Origin: Psettodes erumei
Taxonomy: Eukaryota > Chordata > Actinopteri > Pleuronectiformes > Psettodidae
Direction: 5' to 3'
Length of the DNA stretch: 64,000 nucleotides
Assembly: GCA_016785225.1 (NCBI GenBank)
Contig: JAFBJZ010000643.1
Coordinates: 124,001-188,000, forward strand
Part shown: piece after piece, positions 56,218 to 64,000 of the stretch
Layout: each line of letters starts with the position of its first letter
How positions within the stretch are numbered: position 1 is the stretch's first letter
The notes under the pieces: generated by a model
The model's input: the letters and a program-made list of their open reading frames with translations, nothing else
Databases searched by the model: none
What the model was told of the DNA's origin: nothing
Position numbers and translations under genes: made by a program

Positions 56218-56298
56218 TCAGTTCACCTTCCTCTTGATGCTGAGCAGCTGGGAGAAGCTCTGCAGAGCCCAGTACAGCAGAGAGAGGGAGACAAAGGC
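56218..56298 (-). CDS. agmo: Alkylglycerol monooxygenase terminal exon (3' end of gene, upstream part outside window)
   Basis: 81-bp terminal exon: AFVSLSLLYWALQSFSQLLS then IKRKVN and TGA at 56220-56218. The acceptor GTCCAG follows a good pyrimidine tract. The spacing W-x3-S-x2-QL-x-S and the leading AF match the C-terminal end of human AGMO as I recall it. The position directly upstream of dgkb in the same orientation matches AGMO. AGMO is a tetrahydrobiopterin-dependent ER membrane enzyme that cleaves ether bonds of alkylglycerols. The eight-histidine catalytic part is not in the window. A minus-strand AATAAA cluster at about 55800-55826 fits the transcript end. Confidence 0.62.
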   Translation of the reverse strand, partial: AFVSLSLLYWALQSFSQLLSIKRKVN

Positions 56299-57263
56299 CT
56301 GGACATCACACAGAGACAGAGACAGAGTCACGTTAGAGGTTTGGACTCAGTCTGCGACTCCTCGAACCGACTCACGGACACATCGCTGATGCAGAATCTC
56401 CGGGTCACAACCAGTGGTTTCAAAAACATCCTTTAATTTGATAATCGGACCTCTGGCTGCAGCTAAACATCGTTTTCATGGCGGATTCATAATCCAGATT
56501 ATTTCCTCTATTTAACCGATTTACTGTTTGGTCCTCGTGAACGACGTTTTCTCTTCCTCACTTTAAAATGACGTTCACAGGAAGTTTTATTGTCAGGACC
56601 AACACCTACAGAGAAAATATGGGCTTTCAATGGAAGGAAGGAAGGAAACAGCTGTCGGACACTTAAAACTAAATTTCTTTCTTTATGAATCTTTAAATCG
56701 TACAGATCTATCGTCCACGTTCATTAGTATTGATCAGATATTTTTCTTCTTCTTTTTTTTTTTTTATTGTTGGCGGCCGAGATATATCGCCGAATGTCAA
56801 AAAATGATTTACGCCGAGCAAAAGAAAGAAAGCTGGGATGTTGCAACATAAAAAAAAACCCAGCCGTGACAAAAAAAAGAAAAAAGGGGGGGGGGGGGCA
56901 GGTATGGTTTATGACAACTGGAGGAAAACACTGAACATGAATCTGTAAATGAAAGAAAACAGCGAGACCCGTTCGGACCCGGTCTCAGGGTCGAGTCGGG
57001 AAGTGGACCCGGAGGTTAAGGAGCAGGTCTTCTCCCCAGATGCTCTCACGACGGGGTCACGGGGTCGCCACCATGGGGGGGAAACACACCCCACCCCCCA
57101 CCCCCCCACCCGCCGCGCTCTGGCCCATAAACTGCATCCTACATCGCAACTCAAGCCAAAACCAGGCCGCTGTCCATCACAGGCAGAAAAGCCTGATGGG
57201 AAAAAAAGTTATGTTTCCTCCTGGACACGGCAGCTGTTTTCCTCTGAGAGCGAGAGATGGAGG

Positions 57264-57300
<37 letters not shown>

Positions 57301-58777
57301 AGTACACCCCCCTCTGCTTTTCTACCTGCTCTGACCCCCCCCCCAGAATAAAAGCCTAACGACAGACGAAACAAAGGAAAAGCCTGGATTTATCAGAGGT
57401 GCAAAGGGATTCAAAACATGTCCGCCCTTTTTTTTTTTTTTTTTTTTTTTTAAGGGAATGATCCTTTAATTGCCCCCCCGCCCCCCCGGCTGCTGGCACA
57501 GACTTTCCAGGACGCTCCGAGTGATTTATGCCGTTTCAAACTCCGAACCAACCAGCGGAGACGTAAATCAGGCCGCGTTCAGGCCAGGGGCTGGAACGCA
57601 ACCGAGTGTTACTGAAGTACTGTGTGCGAGTACAGCGTTGAGTTACTCTCTGCACAAGTACTGCAGTTTTTACCCTGGGTACATTTGATCACAAGTTACT
57701 TTGCGGGGAAAATGGATTTGAACTTGAATAACATTGAAAAAAACACTTACTGCTGATTTATTTAATGAACGTGACCGATCGTATTTATAACCTCCAGGAA
57801 TATGAAGTACCATATACACAGTATACACAGTAATATATATATATATATATATATGCATGTAGATTTTAGGTAAATTAGCCAATGAGAGGAGCCCAAAAAT
57901 TTGGTCAACTGGGAAATGGAACCGAGTTTGCAGGGAAGTTTTTAGCTTTAACTTAATTCTGTCTGAATTCCCTGAAGGAAATACAGATGGAAGATTAAAA
58001 AAAAAAAAAAAATACACGAAGTTGCATCGTGTCCGTCTCGGAGAGACGGATCGGGGCCGAGAGCGGAGCGCGGCGCTCGGCAGAACCTCACAAATCACGC
58101 TTCCCCCCGGACGGGCCCGTAAACGGCGCAGCGGTTTCCATCAAAGCCGCATGTCGGACGGCACCGGGTTCTGCCCCGGTCCCGTTTCTCCTGCCGCGCC
58201 CCGCTACGCTACGCTTTAATGGACTCTGTAGGAAATCCATGTGGGACACATTACGCGGTGGAAGGGAGCGGGTTTGATCGTCCACAAATAAGCACGACGA
58301 CGGCCAGACGGCGGCGGGGATCTCGGCCAATCGGCTCGCGCTCACTTGGTTTCTGGGCAGAAAACAACGCACACCTGTGGTTTTGTGTTCTCGTTGTTTT
58401 TTTTTTTAAATCCAATACACTGTACATATATGAGATATACCGTGTTGTGCTACTGCTGTATGTGTCAGAAAACGCTGACGTGGTTTTTTGGATGAATCCC
58501 ACGCTAACGTGCTAAATTAGCGTCACTTTATAATCATCCGTGAACCAAAATCCCAAAAAAGTAGTTTTTATCATTTAACATTTTACACAGGAATAAAAAA
58601 AAATGCTATCCCACGGTCTACCTCCCCCCCACACACACACACACCTGTACTAACTTCCTTGTACTGTGCGTCCCGTGATGGAACCAAGTATCTGCCGCGA
58701 CCTTCAGAGCAGCGGAGGTCAAACTCTACATGAACCAGCGCCGCCGACGGATACGAAGCAGCGGAGATGTTAAACAT

Positions 58778-58822
<45 letters not shown>

Positions 58823-59700
58823 TGGTGGGGTTGCGTTGCAGCGACTCCCGGCCCTCAGCGGGTTAACGCGCCGCAGCCTCGCCGCCGCTCTGGACGCAGC
58901 TGCGCTCGTGATTGAAATGAAAACAAGGCAGAATGGCTGCTGTCAGCCGCGTGATGTACGACCTGTAATGGGATGTTTCCATATGGCTGCCTACAGTCCA
59001 CCGGAGCCGGCCCGGCCCGGCCCGTGTCGGAAAAACAATCCCCGAGCCTTTTTGTCTTAAAAACCTGGCCGCGGGCGCGCAGCGGCGTGGGTGGGGGTGG
59101 GGGGTGGGGCCCCCGCCCGCATCTGGACGCCGCTAAATGGGGCGGGTGGCGCGCAGGAGAAGTCTGTTAATGCCGTTTGATCCGGCGCTCCGCTCACTTA
59201 TCTGGAAGCAGAACCTGTTTTTTGTTTTTTTTTCGCCGTTTGGATTTCGGACCCGTCTGCGGCCCGCACGGCAACTTTCTGCGCGCGGCAACATTACGAG
59301 GAATAAATCATCACGCGACGGCCGCTGCACTGCACGCACGAGAAAAAAAAAAAAAGGGCCGCCGCCTGATGTAAAGAGTTTTATTGTGAACACATGTCAG
59401 CGTGACAAAAAAAAAAAACGTGGCGGCGTGAAAAGGTGTCGCGGGGCCAGAGAGAGAGAGAGAGAGAGAACCAGCGTGTGAACGTTCATCTCCACAGCTG
59501 GAGGATAAACAACGAGGCGTCATTAAGGAAGTGAAGAAAAGAAAACACACAACACACAAAAACAAACGGTTAGAGACGCACAATGTGTCGACCACGTGCG
59601 AGAGACGTCGAGGGGAAACCCGGGAGTTCTGGACTCATTCATATAAAAACACACATTTGCTCTGGAGACAAAGTGATTTAAAGGGACCTCAGCTCGGAGG

Positions 59701-59741
<41 letters not shown>
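59701..59741. repeat. (GTT)n microsatellite
   Basis: About 13-14 pure GTT units in presumed agmo intronic DNA. Confidence 0.97.
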
Positions 59742-59742
<1 letters not shown>

Positions 59743-59892
59743 TCGTTTCCTGTAGTGAAGCGGATTGTGTAAACACGGTAACATGCAGAAAATAGGAGGG
59801 GGAGGGGACCGTCATCGCTACATGTGGTGAGTCTGACTGTAAACAAATACAAATAGATAAATAACAACGCAACGCTGAGGGTGAAACAACAA

Positions 59893-59929
<37 letters not shown>

Positions 59930-60048
59930 AGTGTATGTGTATTACACTGCACATCCTGTACATCCATGCACACATAGACACAGGTGTACATCTCTGCAAC
60001 TGCTTCACCTGCACATATGGTGCAGAGACATGTGTGCCCTAACACACG

Positions 60049-60054
<6 letters not shown>

Positions 60055-60099
<45 letters not shown>
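60055..60099. repeat. (CA)n microsatellite
   Basis: About 22 units, abutting the tentative agmo exon donor. Confidence 0.96.
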
Positions 60100-60101
<2 letters not shown>

Positions 60102-60180
60102 CCTGCCTGTTCATTACGAGCAGATATACGGTCTCCAGCAGACTCAGGAAGGATACGCCGAGCAGGTTAACGTCCCACAA
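60100..60180 (-). CDS. agmo: Tentative agmo transmembrane exon
   Basis: An open stretch reading LLWDVNLLGVSFLSLLETVY then LLVMNRQE, a hydrophobic span that could correspond to the late transmembrane segment of AGMO before its LLDQRP. The donor would be GAA|GTGTGT at the edge of a (CA)n tract. No convincing acceptor was found, and the sequence needed between it and the terminal exon was not found. Confidence 0.22.
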
Positions 60181-62577
60181 GAGAGTCGGTCCGGTGCAGC
60201 ACCGCCATGAGAAATACCTCCGTCACACTCCCACACACACGCGCACACACACACACATACACACACACACACACACACACAGGCGCAGAGTGCTGGGACG
60301 CCGCGTGGTGAAGCCTGACGTTAGCTGGCGTGCGCAGGTTTTCCTTTCGGTTTCCTGTCGGTTCTCCGTCACGTAACGCTTGTGTGCGCGCGAGCGGGGT
60401 CACGTGCGAGGTCAGCGGCGACGCATCCGGACCGTCACGCCTCGCCGACGACACGAGACGTGTCCCCGAGGGGGAACCGTTCCCGTATCTGTTCGGTTAG
60501 TTTGGCGGGAATTCGTACGGGCGGGGCGCGGGGAACAGGAAGTGAAATCCAGGCCATCGTTGGCGTTTTTTTGGCGCGCGGGTCCGCGGTGGATTGGTCT
60601 CCGGGCAGATCCGTATCTTCTCCGACTCCTTTCATCCGAGGATATTTATAAAAACGTTCCTACTGTGCGAGGCTGCCGCACGCGTTGCATTCTGGGTAGG
60701 AATGAGTCCGGAGAGGCGGGAAATCAACGGAATCGGCCGGAGGAAGAACGAGAGCGCGGCGTCGCCCGCTCACCGTCACTCTTTAACGATGGGCAGAGCT
60801 TCGACGCACCTTTTTTTTTTTTTGCGCGGAGATTCCAGACTTGCGCAACCCTGGATCCGCAGTCCAGTCCAAACTGGGAAACCAACCCGGGGCTCACAAA
60901 TCCCGGCCCGCACGGAAATGTTTTCCAGCTCACTTCTGGCATCACGCTAAAAACTTTAAACCAAAAGAACCGTGACGAATCGGACTTTACTACGATATCG
61001 GCCGTGTGAGCGCCGAGCGATGAAAGCTCGCGCTGGAAGGAGGAGATCGATAAACGAGAAAAAAAATTGAATATTAAAATCGACTTATTTCTATCTATCG
61101 GACGATGTGGCGGCTTTTACGAGCGGAGGCGGGGGGGAATAACAGCGCAGCTTTCGTCAGGTTCAATCAGGTTCAGGCGCTGGCTCCGAAGCCGCGTCGT
61201 AAACTGTTGCGTTTCGCCCGTGAATTAAAGCGCAAATAGGAAGACAAATTCAAAAGAAGAAGAAGAAGAAGAAAAAAAAAAAAACGCTGGCCGCAGAAAC
61301 GAACCCCGCAAAACGTCCAAACTAAATACGAGAGAAAACCCCCAGAGGCCAATTGCTGTTAGATTTCCATCGCTTTACCTGGCAAGTGGTTTGACAACAT
61401 AAACCAAGCGGTCTGGGTTTGACGGGCACGATCCCCTGCACGTCGAGCGCTAATATTTCACACGGCGCACGGCGACCACCCCGCTGTTTACCCCGTGGAA
61501 CAGTCCTACCCAGCACTTCTCCTTCAAATCCCTCCATTTTACTCCGTGGGAGGAGATTTCCTTTCCTTTTCCATCTCTCAGCTCTCGGGCTCCCAGATGA
61601 TGTCATGCTCCCGGAGTTTTCCATCGCTCCGACCTCAGCCCCCGGCGTCTCGCCTGCTGCCGCACATTCCTGCTCCCCAACGAGAAATAAAAAAAAAAAG
61701 GAAAGAAAGGAAAGAGGCGGCGGACCTCTCGCACCTGAGATCCGGCAGAGTGGAAACTGTCGGATAACGGCGACCTCTCGCCTTCTCCGCCCGCCCCGGG
61801 GGGTGGAGGGTGGAGGAGGGGCGGCCGCGGACGAGTCAGGTGACGTGACGAAGATAAAGCGGGTCTTTTGTGTTTGACGTGAACTTCATAATATTGTTCT
61901 GACCTCTTCTGTCGGACCGTGGAGCATTTGTGTTTCCTCACACACACACACACACACACACACAGAAACAACACTATCAGCACGGAGATGAAACGATGGA
62001 AAAATCCAGCGGGGTTTGAAAACAATTTAAACGGCTTCTCTTTTTATATTTTGGATTCAAACGGATTAGGCAGATTTAGATTTCGCTTCTCGAGTGTCAG
62101 ACTCGCATGAGCTAATTCATACCACTTCTCTTTTTATTACGGCTCGGCCCGCGTTGTAGATGCTGAATGCTAAAAATGTCTTGTTTTTTTTTTTTAAATA
62201 AAATTATTCTATTTGGGTTATTTTTTTTTATAAAAGAAAAAAAAGGAGAACTGACAGAGTGAATTGGGGGAAAAAAAAAAAACAAGACGACGCCAAATAA
62301 AGTTTTTAATTTCTGCAGGAATAAGTGCGACGCTGCTTCTCACTGACAGGTGTATTTTTATGAGCTCTCCTCTTAAATTACTGTGACTTCACCGGCACTT
62401 TCTTTTTTTTTTTTTTTTTTTTTTTAGAGAAAAGCTGCATAATTAACTCTTACATGTGCAGCGTCCCGTTTCCCTGCACCTTCAGGCAAGAGCCAGGGGC
62501 CCACACACACCATGTGTTACATCACGTGGTGTGTGTGTGTGTGAAGGAAGACTGTACATGTGTGCACACACAAAGCG

Positions 62578-62620
<43 letters not shown>

Positions 62621-62918
62621 GGGGGGGCGTGCAACACCAGGCATTATAATGCAATCAGGTCCAACAGGCCCGCAGTAAAAACAGTCTGCGCGCAGCTCGC
62701 CGGATAAATCACCGCGGACAGAACGGCTCGCATTTCAACCAACGCCAGAGGGCTGTTCCTATTATTTTGTCCACGCGTGCTGGCGGAGGAAAGTTCAACA
62801 AACAAACAAACAAACAAACAAACAAACGATTAACGGAGAAAACAAAGCTCCGGCGTCGTTCTTTGGGTTCTCTGCACGTGAGTCCGGTTCTCCGTGGCGG
62901 CCGGTCGGAAGGTGAACA

Positions 62919-62953
<35 letters not shown>

Positions 62954-63172
62954 ACCAGCCTGGTCCCGTCTGCAGACGTGGGTTTTTGGGCGTGGGGGGT
63001 GTGTGTGTGTGTGTGTGTGTGGGGGGGTTTACAGGTCAAGCCTGCAGCTTTACAAGGGAAATCTCCAGAGCCACTATAAATACCACTGTGAGCTTTAAGG
63101 GTGCAGTATATCACACCACTGGGTCTGAAGGACCACAAACCGACCTAGTTTTTTTTTTTTTTGTAGTCCCCC

Positions 63173-63186
63173 CTCACACACACACA

Positions 63187-63227
<41 letters not shown>
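63173..63227. repeat. (CA)n microsatellite
   Basis: CA tract with one CC interruption, about 26 units. Confidence 0.95.
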
Positions 63228-63522
63228 AACTGTACAATCACACGAGCCTGAACACAATTAAATGTGAATTTCCCCCTCCTCCATTCTGAGTGACTGTTAA
63301 TTGATTGGCCCAACTTCAAAACGCCACCCCCCTCCACCCCTCCACCCCTCCACCCCCACCCAGCACCCCCCCCGCAACAAAGAGCCGACCGTTCACCTCA
63401 CGCGTCACAACTATATGTCATTAAAGTACCTTAAAGTCTTAAAGGGGGAGGGGGGGCGCACACTTTTCCCTTTCTTGAACAAAGGGCACAAATACGTCAG
63501 GAGCCATTTCAACACCCCCCAC

Positions 63523-63564
<42 letters not shown>

Positions 63565-64000
63565 ACACACCTGAAACGAGGCCTAATGATTCGCTCAAGG
63601 AAACATGACACATGCAGCGTAAATCAAGACGCGCTGCGACTGGACGTGCATTTTCTTTAAAAAAAAAAAAAATTTAAATCCATTTATTTTTTAACGGTGA
63701 GAAAAGGATAAAAAAAAAAAAATGTCGTCGTCTTTTGAACACCTGAGCGGCGCAGATGTGGTGGCGATAAAAAAAAAAAAAAAAAAAAAAGGGCGCTCAC
63801 GTGCAAATCTCATCAGCCGGCGCTAGTTAGCAGCAGACGGCGCTAATTGGTTCCAGAAGCTGCCGCCGCGCTCGTCGGGTCGCGCTGGCTTCGTTCGAGA
63901 TGGCGAGCGGCGAGGGCGGGCAGAGGAAAAAAAAAAAAAAGGCGTAATGAGAGGTCAGCCGCCATCTACAGCCGGGCTGCCAGAACCAGAGAGGCACGCC

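Larger units (their letters stand above)
56299..64000 (-). other. agmo: Probable agmo intronic DNA
   Basis: Upstream of the agmo terminal exon. Apart from the tentative exon at 60100-60180 no coding exon was recognised. It contains (GTT)14 at 59701-59741, (CA)/(GT) tracts at 58781-58820, 60055-60099, 62581-62618, 63173-63227 and 63520-63563, and unique DNA at 61320-61640. Confidence 0.45.

Noticed and set aside
58583..58777. Minus-strand frame considered as the missing agmo exon
   Set aside because: One frame begins with a faint resemblance to the AAIMETLRC region, but it then becomes polar, and no proper acceptor precedes it.
61322..61624. 100-codon minus-strand frame
   Set aside because: Unique DNA but no protein family; better treated as possible conserved non-coding sequence.

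Overview
This window is nuclear DNA from a compact vertebrate genome, most likely a teleost fish. It carries spliced genes with GT-AG introns, many of only 90-300 bp, dense (CA/GT)n, (GA)n and homopolymer tracts, CpG-rich promoter-like zones and no bacterial-type gene. All recognised genes lie on the minus strand. Their order, reading from high to low coordinates, is agmo (3' end only), dgkb (complete CDS), etv1 (complete CDS). From memory, this is the order and orientation of AGMO-DGKB-ETV1 on human 7p21. There the block spans more than a megabase; here it fits in under 64 kb, a degree of compaction typical of pufferfish-like genomes. The exact species cannot be read from the sequence.

Layout: 1-3834 is microsatellite-rich DNA downstream of etv1. 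3835-17456 is etv1: thirteen exons, the first non-coding, with twelve coding segments that join in phase to 473 codons. It encodes a PEA3-subfamily ETS transcription factor with an N-terminal acidic activation region and a C-terminal ETS DNA-binding domain. 17457-19279 holds the etv1 promoter-proximal CpG-rich DNA and the short dgkb-etv1 spacer. 19280-48361 is dgkb: twenty-four coding segments that join in phase to 783 codons. It encodes a type I diacylglycerol kinase with an N-terminal recoverin-homology region, two EF-hands, two C1 domains, the catalytic domain with GGDGT, the accessory domain and a 35-residue tail. About 48.3-50.4 kb holds the dgkb 5' region with (CCG)n, (GA)n, (GT)n and (CTC)n tracts. 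About 50.4-55.8 kb is the dgkb-agmo intergenic interval, including one unidentified possible small gene near 53.2-53.8 kb. 55.8-64 kb is the 3' end of agmo: a terminal exon, a tentative upstream exon near 60.1 kb, and intronic DNA.

The three genes are neighbours by ancient synteny, not parts of an operon. etv1 is a transcription factor downstream of FGF/ERK signalling. dgkb is a lipid kinase that removes diacylglycerol. agmo is a membrane ether-lipid monooxygenase. I saw no previously undescribed multi-gene system. The points most worth a second look are a 21-bp microexon and an upstream ORF in dgkb, CA-repeat tracts fused to splice sites, two strong intronic inverted repeats, candidate conserved non-coding blocks, and the unidentified ORFs at 53 kb and 21 kb.
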